Source of the DNA: Methylobacterium iners
Lineage (GTDB): Bacteria; Pseudomonadota; Alphaproteobacteria; Rhizobiales; Beijerinckiaceae
DNA length: 64,000 bases
Assembly: GCF_022179305.1 (NCBI RefSeq)
Contig: NZ_BPQP01000038.1
Coordinates: 24,902 to 88,901 of the forward strand
Direction of reading: 5' to 3'
The notes beneath the pieces were generated by a model. That model saw nothing but the letters and a program-made list of their open reading frames with translations, made no database searches and was not told the DNA's origin. This document shows, piece after piece, positions 31,247 through 39,270 of this stretch (its first letter is position 1; the number at the start of each line of letters is the position of its first letter). The position numbers and the translations under genes are program-made.

Positions 31247-32239
31247 ATGACTTCGAAGTTGTCCGCGCGCGGGGTGGCGGTTTCCCTCGCAGCTTTCCTC
31301 AGCTTGGGACAGAGCTACGCGGCTGACCTCGCTCCGCCGAAAGTGATGCCTGTGGAAGCGAAGGCGCCCGACCCGCTGATCGGCTTCTCCTTCGGCTCGC
31401 GCTACCAGTCGGACTACAATTTCCGCGGCGTGTCGCAGTCGAACCTGCAGGGCAGCTACCAGACCTTCTTCGAGGCGCAGTTCTTCAACAACTTCGCGTA
31501 CGCCGGCTTTGCCACCTACCAGACCCGCCTGCCGACCCGGCCGGACATGGAGTTCGATCTGGTCGCCGGTATCCGCCCGACCTTCGACAAGTTCACCTTC
31601 GATCTCGGCGTGATCTACTACTTCTACCCGAACGAGCAGCGGCTGCTGAATCCCTTCACCAACCCGGCGACGCCGCTCACCGCGGCCAACACCGACTTCC
31701 TCGAATTTGCCGGGAAGATGACCTACGTCGCCACCGACAACCTGACGCTCGGCGCCAACGTCTTCTTTGCCCCGAACTATCTCGGCCTGCACGGGGAAGG
31801 CACCTACACCTCCGGCACCGCTGCCCTGACGCTGCCTGCCACCTTCTTCCCCTGGCTGCCCGAGGCCTATGCCGGCGGGTTCTCGCTCTCGGGCGAGATC
31901 GGCCATTACTTCCTGACGAGCGCCAAGACCTCGGCCACGGGACCCTTCGGCAGCACCGCGCCGGGCCGCTTCCCGTCCTTCGACCTGCCGAGCTACCTCT
32001 ACGGGAACATCGGCCTGTCCTACACCTACAAGAACATCGTGCTGGACGTTCGCTACCACAACACCGACCTCACGGCGCAGCAATGCTTCGCGCTGACGGG
32101 CGACTTCCGCGGCTTCGTGAACGGCGGCACCTCGCGCTGGTGCGGCGACGCCATCATCGGGTCCATCACCTTCCAGACCTCGACGGCGTCCCCGGGCATC
32201 TACTCCGAGCCCGGCGGCTTGCTGAACCTGTTCCGCTGA
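31247..32239 (+). CDS. TorF-family putative outer-membrane porin
   Basis: A 330-residue exported beta-barrel protein. The signal peptide ends near QSYAAD. The mature part shows alternating aromatic beta strands starting with IGFSFGSRYQSDYNFRGVSQS, the hallmark of the TorF/Gcw_chp family, then TRPDMEFDLVAGIRPTFDKF and FDLGVIYYFYPNE. It ends in FR, with Phe as the penultimate residue rather than the C-terminal one typical of outer-membrane barrels. The transported substrate is unknown. It follows glnK-amtB but is separated from it by a strong terminator and 230 bases. Confidence 0.82.
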   Translation: MTSKLSARGVAVSLAAFLSLGQSYAADLAPPKVMPVEAKAPDPLIGFSFGSRYQSDYNFRGVSQSNLQGSYQTFFEAQFFNNFAYAGFATYQTRLPTRPDMEFDLVAGIRPTFDKFTFDLGVIYYFYPNEQRLLNPFTNPATPLTAANTDFLEFAGKMTYVATDNLTLGANVFFAPNYLGLHGEGTYTSGTAALTLPATFFPWLPEAYAGGFSLSGEIGHYFLTSAKTSATGPFGSTAPGRFPSFDLPSYLYGNIGLSYTYKNIVLDVRYHNTDLTAQQCFALTGDFRGFVNGGTSRWCGDAIIGSITFQTSTASPGIYSEPGGLLNLFR

Positions 32240-32264
32240 TCCCCACCGGAGCATGAATCGGAGG

Positions 32265-32290
32265 GCGGCCCTGGAGTGATCCGGGGCCGC
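32265..32290 (+). terminator. Probable terminator after the TorF porin gene
   Basis: GCGGCCCTGGA pairs with TCCGGGGCCGC across a GTGA loop (one T-G wobble). The T tract after it is poor (ctcgccgtttg), so efficiency is uncertain. Confidence 0.55.
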
Positions 32291-32328
32291 TCGCCGTTTG
32301 AACCTCGCTTTGGTCTCGGGGAGGGCAC

Positions 32329-32345
32329 TTAACCGCCCGTTAACC
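32329..32345 (+). promoter_or_regulatory. Candidate CtrA-binding site (TTAA-N7-TTAAC)
   Basis: TTAA, seven bases (ccgcccg), then TTAACC is an exact match to the full CtrA box of alphaproteobacteria. Two further TTAA half-sites lie at 32496-32499 and 32513-32516 but are 13 bases apart. The full site lies 279 bases before rcdA, upstream of an intrinsic terminator. Confidence 0.6.
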
Positions 32346-32462
32346 TTTTTACGCGATGAAGGGGCATGTCCAGGTTTCTGGACGTCGAGTGGATTCTTCG
32401 TCTGCTCTGTTGATGCCTCCTGTAGACTTTTCAAAGCCGCCCTACCAGGGCGGCTTTTTTTT
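32346..32462 (+). ncRNA. Candidate small RNA upstream of rcdA
   Basis: No open frame of note occurs here, yet the stretch ends in a strong intrinsic terminator and contains a separate hairpin (GTCCAG 32368-32373 with CTGGAC 32378-32383). It also has an unpaired GCCTCCTG (32414-32421) that could pair with Shine-Dalgarno sequences. The preceding porin gene has its own probable terminator, so this terminator needs another transcript. The exact 5' end is unknown and no clear -10 was found. An untranslated attenuated leader of rcdA is the main alternative. Confidence 0.4.
32433..32462 (+). terminator. Strong intrinsic terminator between TorF gene and rcdA
   Basis: AAAGCCGCCC (32433-32442) and GGGCGGCTTT (32448-32457) form a perfect 10-bp stem with a 5-base loop, followed by a T run through 32462. 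Confidence 0.85.
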
Positions 32463-32623
32463 CGTGCCCAACCGATCTCGCGGCCACGCTCGCCGTTAAC
32501 CCTACGCGGCGGTTAAGCGGGCCATGCCTCGAGATCGGCGCTAGGTTTGCGCCGTCGCCCCCGAGCGCAGCGCCCAGATCCCGATGCGGGACGGAAGCGG
32601 CCGGCGACGGTACAGGAGGCACG

Positions 32624-33151
32624 ATGAACGGGTTCGACGTCACCTTTCGCGATGAGCGGGACTGGGTCGATTTCGGCCAGACCTACGTCAACTCGGAGGC
32701 CTTCAAGACCCTGTTCCGTGAGGGCATGGCGATGGTCGAAGAGGCCGCCGCCTATCTCGACGGGGACGGGCGCGAGGAATCGCGGCTGATGTCGCGCGAT
32801 GGCTCTCTCAGCTATGCCAGCGAGAGCATGCGGCTGACGACCCGTCTGATGCAGATCGCCTCTTGGCTCCTCGTGCAGCGCGCCGTGGCGGAGGGCGAGA
32901 TCACGCCGGCGCAGGCGCTGCAGGAGAAGACGCGCGTGCGCCTCACCACACCGGAATCGCCGCGGATCGAGGCCTTCTCGGTGATGCCGGCGCGGTTGCA
33001 GGATCTCATCGTGCGCTCGCGCCGCCTGCACGCCCGCATCCTGCACCTCGACGCGCTGATCTCCGACGACCGGCCGACGCCGCTCGCCCAGCAGAGCCCC
33101 GTCGCCCAGCAGCAGGGCCTCCTCCGCTCGGCCTTCTCGACGGCGTCCTGA
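32624..33151 (+). CDS. rcdA: DUF1465 / RcdA-family protein (CtrA degradation adaptor)
   Basis: A 175-residue helical protein. The family core is clear: FREGMAMVEEAAAYLDGDGRE, then SYASESMRLTTRLMQIASWLL and QRAVAEGEITPAQA. In Caulobacter RcdA is an adaptor that, with CpdR and PopA, delivers CtrA to ClpXP, and CtrA activates rcdA transcription. Here CtrA-like sites lie upstream, consistent with that feedback loop. The C-terminal tail (TPLAQQSPVAQQQG) is low-complexity. The role in this organism is inferred from the family. Confidence 0.82.
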   Translation: MNGFDVTFRDERDWVDFGQTYVNSEAFKTLFREGMAMVEEAAAYLDGDGREESRLMSRDGSLSYASESMRLTTRLMQIASWLLVQRAVAEGEITPAQALQEKTRVRLTTPESPRIEAFSVMPARLQDLIVRSRRLHARILHLDALISDDRPTPLAQQSPVAQQQGLLRSAFSTAS

Positions 33152-33170
33152 CGCACCAGCGAAGCACGGA

Positions 33171-33217
33171 GAAACGCGAAGGGGCGGCGCCTTGGCAGCG
33201 CCGCCCCTTCGCGTTTC
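33171..33217. terminator. Bidirectional terminator between rcdA and rpmE
   Basis: A perfect 20-bp inverted repeat (33171-33190 with 33198-33217, loop cttggca) lies between the convergent genes rcdA and rpmE. The stem ends in GAAACGCG / CGCGTTTC, so both strands have A and T at the base of the stem. No long T tract follows on either strand. Confidence 0.7.
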
Positions 33218-33257
33218 CGCGATCCCACTGCTCCGCGCGGCGGGATCGTATCGGACG

Positions 33258-33581
33258 TTACTTCTTGCCGAACGACAGGCTGCCGAAGCGCGAGTTGAAG
33301 CGCGAGACGCGGCCGCCGCGATCGAGCATCTTCTGCTCGCCGCCGGTCCAGGCCGGATGCGTGTTCGGGTCGATGTCGAGGTTGAGGGTGTCGCCCTCCT
33401 TGCCGTAGGTCGACCGGGTCATGTACTCGGACCCATCGGTCATCACGATCTTGATGAAATGGTAATCGGGATGCTCGGTCGCCTTCTTGTCCGAACCCTT
33501 GGCGGCCGCGGCCACGGTGGCCTTCTCGGCGGTTTTGGCCTTATCGGTCCCCTTGGCCGCAACGGCCGCGCTCTTTGCCAT
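33258..33581 (-). CDS. rpmE: 50S ribosomal protein L31 with N-terminal extension
   Basis: The L31 core runs from [18 protein letters not shown] through [19 protein letters not shown] and [19 protein letters not shown]. It has no cysteines, as in the zinc-free L31 of Rhizobiales. In this frame the start is preceded by AAGGAC and gives 107 residues, about 35 more than usual. The extra part is Ala/Lys-rich ([20 protein letters not shown]). No better internal start was found. The extension could be a flexible rRNA-binding tail. Confidence 0.88.
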   Translation of the reverse strand: MAKSAAVAAKGTDKAKTAEKATVAAAAKGSDKKATEHPDYHFIKIVMTDGSEYMTRSTYGKEGDTLNLDIDPNTHPAWTGGEQKMLDRGGRVSRFNSRFGSLSFGKK

Positions 33582-33736
33582 GACGAAGTCCTTGAACAGC
33601 AACGCCGACCGGCCCGCCTGGCGGCCCGCGGCCATAGATCACGCGCGATCGGATGAAGGCGGCCCTATACCTCAGGCGCCCGTGCCGGACAAGCGTGGAT
33701 ACGGCCCCATCTTCGAACGAACAGCGATGAGACGCG

Positions 33737-35590
33737 ATGCGCGGTGCCCGTGACAAGACCCGAGGCGGCAAGGACCAAGGCCGCAAGACAGCGTCGCTGA
33801 GTGCGCTCCGCCCCCTGATCCCGTTCGCGCTGGTCTATCGCGGCCGGATCCTGGCCGCGTTTCTGTCACTCCTCGTCGCCTCGGGTGCGACCCTCGTCGT
33901 GCCGCTCGCGATGCGCCGCGTGATCGATCATGGGTTCTCGGCGGAAGGCGCGAGCGTCATCGACGCGTATTTCGCCGGCCTGATCGGCGTGGTCGCGGTC
34001 CTCGCGCTCTCGAGCGCGGCGCGGACCTACACCGTCGTGACGCTGGGCGAGCGGGTCGTGGCCGACCTGCGCAGCGCCGTGTTCCGCCGCCTCACCATCC
34101 TCGATCCCGCCTTCTTCGATCGCTCGCAATCCGGCGAGATCATCTCGCGCCTGACGGCCGACGCCACGCAGGTGAAGTCGGTCTTCGGGGTGAGCATCTC
34201 CATCCTCCTGCGCAACGCCTTCCTGTTCGTCGGCGCGGTGACCATGATGGTGATCACGAGCCCGCGCCTCTCGATCCTGGTGCTGGCCGCGATCCCACTG
34301 ATCGTATTCCCGCTCATCCTCTCGGGACGCGGCGTGCGCCGCCGCTCGCGGGCCGCCCAGGACCGCCTCGCCGATGCCTCGGCCTACGCCTCCGAGGCTG
34401 TCGGCGCGATCCGGACGATGCAGGCCTTCGGAATGGGCGAGGCGACGGCTCTCCGCTTCGCGGCCGCCTCCGAGGACGCCTACGTCGCCGCCCGCGATTC
34501 GATCCGCGCCCGTGCCCTGCTCACCGGCGTCGCGATCTTCCTGATCTCCGCGAGCGTCGTCGGCGTGATGTGGTACGGCGCGCAAGGAGTGCTCGCCGGC
34601 ACGATGAGCGCGGGCCAGCTCTCGCAGTTCGTGCTCTACGCCGTGTTCGGCGCGAGCGCGCTCGGGCAACTTTCGGAGGTCTATGGCGAGCTTGCCCAGG
34701 CCGCCGGCGCCGCCGAGCGCCTCGGCGAGATCCTGGCCGCCCAGCCCGTCGTGCGCGCGCCGCCCGAGCCTCGCAGCCTGCCGCTGCCGGCGCGCGGCGA
34801 GGTCGCGTTCGAGGCCGTGCGCTTCACCTACCCGACCCGGCCCGAGCATGCGGCCCTCGACGGGGTCGGCTTCACCGTGGCACGGGGCGAGCGCGTCGCG
34901 CTGGTCGGTCCCTCGGGCGCGGGCAAGACCACGATCCTGCAACTGCTCCTGCGCTTCTACGATCCGGAGGCGGGAACCGTCCGCGTCGACGGCGTCGACA
35001 TCGCCAGCGTCGATCCGGGCGCCCTGCGCCAGCGCCTCTCGCTGGTTCCCCAGGACCCGACCGTGTTCTCGGGCACTGTGGCCGAGAACATCCGCTACGG
35101 CCGTCCGGAGGCCGGCGAGGCGGAGATCCGCCGCGCCGCCGAGCTAGCGCATGCCGACGGCTTCATCCGGGCGCTTCCGCAGGGCTACGGCACGATGGTG
35201 GGCGAGCGCGGGGTCACCCTGTCGGGCGGCCAGCGCCAGCGCGTCGCGATCGCCCGCGCGATCCTGAAGGACGCGCCGATCCTGCTCCTCGACGAGGCGA
35301 CCTCGGCGCTGGATGCCGAGAGCGAGCGCGCGGTCCAGACCGCCCTCGACACCCTGATGCGCGGCCGCACCACCCTCGTCATCGCCCATCGCCTCGCCAC
35401 GATCCGCGCCGCCGACCGCATCCTCGTCCTCGACGGCGGCCGGATCGTCGAGCAGGGCACGCACGAAAGCCTGCTCGCGGACGGCGCCCTCTACGCCCAG
35501 CTCGCCGCGCTCCAGTTCACGGACGCCCTCGACGAGACGGCGCGCGGCAAGGAGCCCCGCGCGAGGCGGAGCGCGCTGCCGGCGGAATAG
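33737..35590 (+). CDS. ABC exporter, fused transmembrane and ATP-binding domains (MsbA/ABCB type)
   Basis: A 617-residue half-transporter. Six transmembrane segments fill residues about 25-310 (LAAFLSLLVASGATLVVPLA, YFAGLIGVVAVLALS and so on). The ATPase domain has Walker A (VGPSGAGKTT), Q-loop (SLVPQDPTVFSG), signature (VTLSGGQRQR), Walker B (ILLLDEATSALDAES) and H-loop (VIAHRLATI). Family members export lipids, peptides or drugs as homodimers. The substrate is not evident. A Lys/Arg-rich N-terminal tail precedes TM1. It is convergent with the OmpA-like gene, with only two bases between stops. Confidence 0.9.
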   Translation: MRGARDKTRGGKDQGRKTASLSALRPLIPFALVYRGRILAAFLSLLVASGATLVVPLAMRRVIDHGFSAEGASVIDAYFAGLIGVVAVLALSSAARTYTVVTLGERVVADLRSAVFRRLTILDPAFFDRSQSGEIISRLTADATQVKSVFGVSISILLRNAFLFVGAVTMMVITSPRLSILVLAAIPLIVFPLILSGRGVRRRSRAAQDRLADASAYASEAVGAIRTMQAFGMGEATALRFAAASEDAYVAARDSIRARALLTGVAIFLISASVVGVMWYGAQGVLAGTMSAGQLSQFVLYAVFGASALGQLSEVYGELAQAAGAAERLGEILAAQPVVRAPPEPRSLPLPARGEVAFEAVRFTYPTRPEHAALDGVGFTVARGERVALVGPSGAGKTTILQLLLRFYDPEAGTVRVDGVDIASVDPGALRQRLSLVPQDPTVFSGTVAENIRYGRPEAGEAEIRRAAELAHADGFIRALPQGYGTMVGERGVTLSGGQRQRVAIARAILKDAPILLLDEATSALDAESERAVQTALDTLMRGRTTLVIAHRLATIRAADRILVLDGGRIVEQGTHESLLADGALYAQLAALQFTDALDETARGKEPRARRSALPAE

Positions 35591-35592
35591 CT

Positions 35593-36606
35593 CTACCGCT
35601 CCGTCAGCTTTAATTCGATGCGCCGGTTCCTCCCGTAGGCCTCCTCCGTCGTGCCAGCCTCGAGCGGCTGGAACTCGCCGAAGGCCGCGGCCAGCAGGCG
35701 CTGGGGTGGGATGCCCTTGCCCGCCATGAACTGCACCACGGCGATGGAGCGGGCGGCCGAGAGCGCCCAGTTCGAGGGAAACTGGGAGCTGAAGATCGGC
35801 CGGGAGTCGGTGTGCCCGTCGATCCGCAGCACCCAGGGGATGTCGGCCGGGATCTGCTTGGCGAGATCGAGGATCGCGGTGGCGATCCGGTCGAGCTCGG
35901 GCGCCGCCTCGGGCTTCAGGCTCGCGGAGCCCGCCGGGAACAGCACCTCCGATTGCAGCACGAAGCGGTCGCCGACGATGCGGATGTCAGGGCGGTTGCC
36001 GAGGATCTGGCGCAGGCGGCCGAAGAAGTCGGAGCGGTAGCGCGCGAGCTCCTGCACGCGCTGGGCCAGCGCCACGTTCAGCCGGCTGCCGAGGTCGGCG
36101 ATGCGGGCCTGGCTCTCGCGGTCCCGGTTCTCGGAGGCCGAGAGCGCGTCCTCCAGCGCGGCGAGCTGCCGGCGCATGGCGGCGATCTGCTCGTTGAGAA
36201 GATCGATCTGCGAGAGCGCCCGCGCGCTGCTGGCGCGCTCGGCGGCAAGCTGCCTGTCGAGCTCGCCGGTCTTGCCGGCGGCGCCCTGCGCGCTCTGGGC
36301 CGCGGCCTGGAGGCGGTCCCGCTCCACCTGCGTGTCGAGCAGCGTCGTGCGCAGCGAGGAGGCTCGGTCCTCCTGCGCCCGGCGGTTGGAGCGCTCCAGG
36401 GCGAGGAGGTCGGTGAGGTCGGCGATCTGGCGGTTCAGTCGCATCAGCACCGAGTCGCGGCCGGTGATCTCCTGCGACAGGAAGAATTGTCCTACGACGA
36501 AGATCGTCAGGAGGAAGACGACGGCGAGCAGGAGGGTCGCCAGGGCGTCGACGTAGCCCGGCCAGACGTTGAGGCTGCGGTCGCGGCGCGTCGAGCGGGA
36601 CGCCAT
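35593..36606 (-). CDS. OmpA/MotB-type peptidoglycan-binding protein with N-terminal membrane anchor and coiled coil
   Basis: A 337-residue protein. A single membrane segment (residues about 19-40, YVDALATLLLAVVFLLTIFVVG) starts with an Asp in the position where MotB/TolR/ExbD carry their proton-binding Asp. A long coiled coil (about 50-190) follows, then an OmpA-like domain (EVLFPAGSASLKPEAAPELDRIA, RIDGHTDSRPI, RSIAVVQFMAGKGIPPQRL, RNRRIELKL). It probably forms a wall-anchored stator with the TolQ/MotA-like partner encoded directly upstream, with overlapping stop and start codons. Confidence 0.85.
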   Translation of the reverse strand: MASRSTRRDRSLNVWPGYVDALATLLLAVVFLLTIFVVGQFFLSQEITGRDSVLMRLNRQIADLTDLLALERSNRRAQEDRASSLRTTLLDTQVERDRLQAAAQSAQGAAGKTGELDRQLAAERASSARALSQIDLLNEQIAAMRRQLAALEDALSASENRDRESQARIADLGSRLNVALAQRVQELARYRSDFFGRLRQILGNRPDIRIVGDRFVLQSEVLFPAGSASLKPEAAPELDRIATAILDLAKQIPADIPWVLRIDGHTDSRPIFSSQFPSNWALSAARSIAVVQFMAGKGIPPQRLLAAAFGEFQPLEAGTTEEAYGRNRRIELKLTER

Positions 36607-37577
36607 CAGACCCGCTCGCGGCCGAGGCGGTCGAGCACCTGCTTCAGCTCGCGCTCGCGGGTGGCCTGCGCCTCGACCCAGTCGCGGATCATCTGCTGTT
36701 CGGCCCGCATGTGCTGGACGAGACCCTGGATGCCCTCGGCGAGGTTGGTCATGGCCTGGGTCGCGACGCGGCCGTTGGCACCCTCGGAGACGATGGCCGA
36801 GAGGCGCTCGACCGCTTCGGTGAGCTCGCGCGACGAGGCGGGCGCCTCCGCCGCCGGCGCCGCGAGCGGAAGCGCCGCGGCCCTCGTCTCGCCGGACACC
36901 AGCCAATCCTCGAGCTCGTTGTGGAACCGGGCATGGGCCTGGCCCGCCTGAAGATCCAGGAACCCGGTGATCAGCGACGAGGCGAGGCCGAACAGCGAGG
37001 CCGAGAAGGCGAGGCCGATGCCGCTGAGAGGCACGGCGAGCCCGTTCTTCAGTTCGTCGAAGCTCGCGCCGGCATCGCCTCCGCCCCGCATGCTCTTGAT
37101 GACGGAGCCGACGGCGCTCAGCGTGTCGATCAGGCCCCAGAAGGTGCCGAGCAGGCCGAGCAGGATGAGCAGGCCGGCGACGTAGCGCAGGATCTCGCGA
37201 CCCTCGTCGAGCCTGGCCGCGACGGTATCGAGGAACGAGCGCACCTCGGGCAGGGTGACGCCGTTGCGCCGCGCCTCGATCGCGGGGCTCAGGGGCGCGA
37301 GGAGGGAGGGCGCCTTCTGGGGCGTCTCGCCGCGCGCGATCGCGTTGACGTAGTTCGCCTCCCGGAAGAGGCGCACCACCTGCCCGAAGGCAAGGAGCAC
37401 CGCGATCAGCAGCACGCCGAGGATGAGGCCGTTGAGCCCCGGATTGGCGAGGAAGGCGGGCGTGATCTGCTTGAACAGGACGAAGGCCAGGAAGCCGACG
37501 AGGATCAGGAAGACCAGCATCCGGATCAGGTAGATGCCCGGCTTCGCCAGCGGGGATGCGTCGGAACGGGTCGCCAT
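36606..37577 (-). CDS. MotA/TolQ/ExbB-type proton channel protein
   Basis: A 323-residue membrane protein. Four hydrophobic segments are visible: MLVFLILVGFLAFVLF, LILGVLLIAVLLAFGQVV, VAGLLILLGLLGTFWGLIDT and VPLSGIGLAFSASLFGLASS. The LLGLLGTFWGLIDTL and GLAVPLSGIGLAFSASLFGL segments match the TolQ/ExbB/MotA core. The C-terminal cytoplasmic tail is helical (EAVERLSAIVSEGANGRV, EQQMIRDWVEAQATRERELK). With the OmpA-like protein it forms a two-gene unit similar in logic to MotAB, TolQR or ExbBD. No TonB, Tol or flagellar genes are near, so the process it powers is unknown. Confidence 0.83.
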   Translation of the reverse strand: MATRSDASPLAKPGIYLIRMLVFLILVGFLAFVLFKQITPAFLANPGLNGLILGVLLIAVLLAFGQVVRLFREANYVNAIARGETPQKAPSLLAPLSPAIEARRNGVTLPEVRSFLDTVAARLDEGREILRYVAGLLILLGLLGTFWGLIDTLSAVGSVIKSMRGGGDAGASFDELKNGLAVPLSGIGLAFSASLFGLASSLITGFLDLQAGQAHARFHNELEDWLVSGETRAAALPLAAPAAEAPASSRELTEAVERLSAIVSEGANGRVATQAMTNLAEGIQGLVQHMRAEQQMIRDWVEAQATRERELKQVLDRLGRERV

Positions 37578-37687
37578 CGGCTCGCGGACTCTTCAAACTG
37601 AGGCTGGGCCGTCCGCAGACGGCCGTCGCCCCGCGGCGACCGGGCCGCACATTGGCGACAGGGCGGACGGGGATCAAGTCGGGCCGG

Positions 37688-38509
37688 TCAATCCCAGTGG
37701 CGCGGCCAGGTTTCCTCGAGGTGAGGCCCCAGCCGCAAGGCCGCGACGGAAACGGCCAGCCCCGTCGCAGGGTCCGTCTCGACGGCGATGCCCGACAGGG
37801 TGCCGGGGCCGGTCGCGGGTTCGAGCCGCGCCCCCGGCGTCTTCTGCAGGAACCGCCGCAGGGGCTCGTCCTTCTGCATCCCGAGCACCGAATCGTAATC
37901 GCCGCACATGCCTGCATCCGAGAGATAGGCGGTGCCGCCGGGCAGGATGCGGTGATCCGCTGTCGGCGTGTGCGTGTGCGTGCCGACCACGAGGCTCGCC
38001 CGTCCGTCCAGGAAATGCCCGAAGGCCTGCTTCTCGCTGGTGGCCTCCGCGTGGACGTCGACGATGATCGCGTCCGCCGCGGCGCCGAGGGGGCAGGCCG
38101 ACAGCTCGCGCTCGGCCGCGGCGAAGGGATCGTCGAGGGCGTCGATGAAGAGGCGCCCCATCACGTTGACGACGAGGATGCGTGCGCCGCTGCGCGTCTC
38201 GAACACGGCGGCGCCCCGGCCCGGCGTGCCCGGCGGATAGTTGGCCGGCCGGATCAGCCGCGGCTGGCGCTCGATGAAGACGAGGGCCTCGCGCTGGTCG
38301 AAGGAATGGTTGCCCAGCGTGACCGCGTCGGCCCCGGCTTGCAGGAGCTCGTCGCAGATCGCCTCCGTGATGCCGAAGCCGCCGGCCGCGTTCTCGCCGT
38401 TGACGACCACGCCGTCGAGGCGCCAGCGCTCTCGCAGGGCCGGGAGCCGCTCCGTGACCGCCTGGCGGCCGGGACGCCCAACCACGTCGCCGAGGAAGAG
38501 GAGGCGCAT
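37688..38509 (-). CDS. YmdB-like metallophosphoesterase (TIGR00282 family)
   Basis: A 273-residue phosphoesterase. Metal-binding segments: LFLGDVVGRPGRQAV, VVNGENAAGGFGIT, LGNHSFDQREALVFI, IIVDVHAEATSEKQAFGHF and VVGTHTHTPTADHRILPGGTAYLSDAGMCG. The best-known member, Bacillus YmdB, is a 2',3'-cAMP phosphodiesterase. The alphaproteobacterial form is usually encoded next to the 5-formyl-THF cyclo-ligase gene, as here. The physiological substrate is uncertain. Confidence 0.88.
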   Translation of the reverse strand: MRLLFLGDVVGRPGRQAVTERLPALRERWRLDGVVVNGENAAGGFGITEAICDELLQAGADAVTLGNHSFDQREALVFIERQPRLIRPANYPPGTPGRGAAVFETRSGARILVVNVMGRLFIDALDDPFAAAERELSACPLGAAADAIIVDVHAEATSEKQAFGHFLDGRASLVVGTHTHTPTADHRILPGGTAYLSDAGMCGDYDSVLGMQKDEPLRRFLQKTPGARLEPATGPGTLSGIAVETDPATGLAVSVAALRLGPHLEETWPRHWD

Positions 38510-38519
38510 GGGGCCGGTC

Positions 38520-39107
38520 TCATGATCTGCTCAAGGGCACGTGGCCCGCTTCGGTGACAAGGTGATCGAGGGGCTGGTCATGAGGCTCGGCGGGCACCTC
38601 GTCGATTTCCTGCACCGAGAAGGCGACGCCGATCGTGAGGACCGGCCGGTCGCGGCTGAGCCGCGCGATCGCCTGATCGTAGTAGCCGCGGCCGTAGCCG
38701 ATGCGCTGTCCGCGCCGGTCGAAGGCGGCGAGCGGGACGATCAGGGCCCCGGGATCGACCGGGGGAAGGTCATCGTGAGGTTCGCTCAGGCCGAACCCGC
38801 CGCGCACCAGCGCCTCGCCCGCGCGCCACTCGCGGAAGACGAGGCCGTCCGGCGTCACCTTGGGCAGGGCGATGCGCTGCCCGCGGGCGAACAGGCGTTC
38901 GATGAGCGGGCGCGGATCGACCTCGCTGCGGATCGGCCAGAAGGCGCCGACCAGCGGCGCGTCGGCCAGCCGCTCGATCCCCATCACGGTCTCGGCGATC
39001 CGCAGGGCGCCGTCGCGACGGGCTTCGGGATCGAGGGCGTCGCGCCGGGCGAGCGCCGCGCCGCGCAGGTCGGATTTCAGCGAGGAAACAGGCGAGTGCG
39101 GAGCCAC
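38520..39107 (-). CDS. 5-formyltetrahydrofolate cyclo-ligase
   Basis: A 195-residue enzyme that converts 5-formyl-THF to 5,10-methenyl-THF with ATP. Family motifs: SLKSDLRGAALARRDAL at the N-terminus, VGAFWPIRSEVDPRPL, ALIVPLAAFDRRGQRIGYGRGYYDQ (the ATP/folate-binding G-x-GxGYYD loop) and LTIGVAFSVQEID. The start is a GTG (VAPHSPVSS); ATG starts further upstream would run into the 6S RNA. Adjacency to 6S RNA and zapA is a conserved arrangement. Confidence 0.92.
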   Translation of the reverse strand: MAPHSPVSSLKSDLRGAALARRDALDPEARRDGALRIAETVMGIERLADAPLVGAFWPIRSEVDPRPLIERLFARGQRIALPKVTPDGLVFREWRAGEALVRGGFGLSEPHDDLPPVDPGALIVPLAAFDRRGQRIGYGRGYYDQAIARLSRDRPVLTIGVAFSVQEIDEVPAEPHDQPLDHLVTEAGHVPLSRS

Positions 39108-39134
39108 GTGAGCCGTTGGAGGATCGATCCCGGG

Positions 39135-39270
39135 AAACCTACAGTGTAGGTGGGCGCCGTGTTGGCCAAGTCCAGGGACAAGGCCAGGGACAGCTCCCTG
39201 GGGAGTCGATAAGGCCCCGGGGAAAAGTTCTCCTGTCGAACCCTGCAGCTCCGCCCACCTCATGTAGCGC
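39135..39270 (-). ncRNA. ssrS: 6S RNA (approximate ends)
   Basis: On the minus strand a closing stem AGGTGGGCG (39260-39252) pairs perfectly with CGCCCACCT (39156-39148). It encloses about 95 bases containing CCCCGGGGCCTTATCGACTC and further G/C-rich helices around an interrupted centre, the open-promoter-like shape of 6S RNA. It lies immediately upstream of the 5-formyl-THF cyclo-ligase gene on the same strand, the conserved place for 6S RNA. A TACAT -10-like box is at 39266-39262. Ends are estimates; the folded core is somewhat shorter than usual. 6S RNA binds sigma-70 RNA polymerase in stationary phase. Confidence 0.68.

Noticed and set aside
35593-37577. Zorya-like anti-phage system (ZorAB resemble MotA/OmpA pairs)
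   Set aside because: No ZorC, ZorD or ZorE-type helicase or nuclease gene lies nearby, and the flanking genes are housekeeping (YmdB-like, 5-formyl-THF cyclo-ligase, zapA).
39225-39245. GGTTCGA in the 6S region as a tRNA T-loop
   Set aside because: No acceptor stem, anticodon arm or CCA could be built around it; the region folds as the 6S-like structure.
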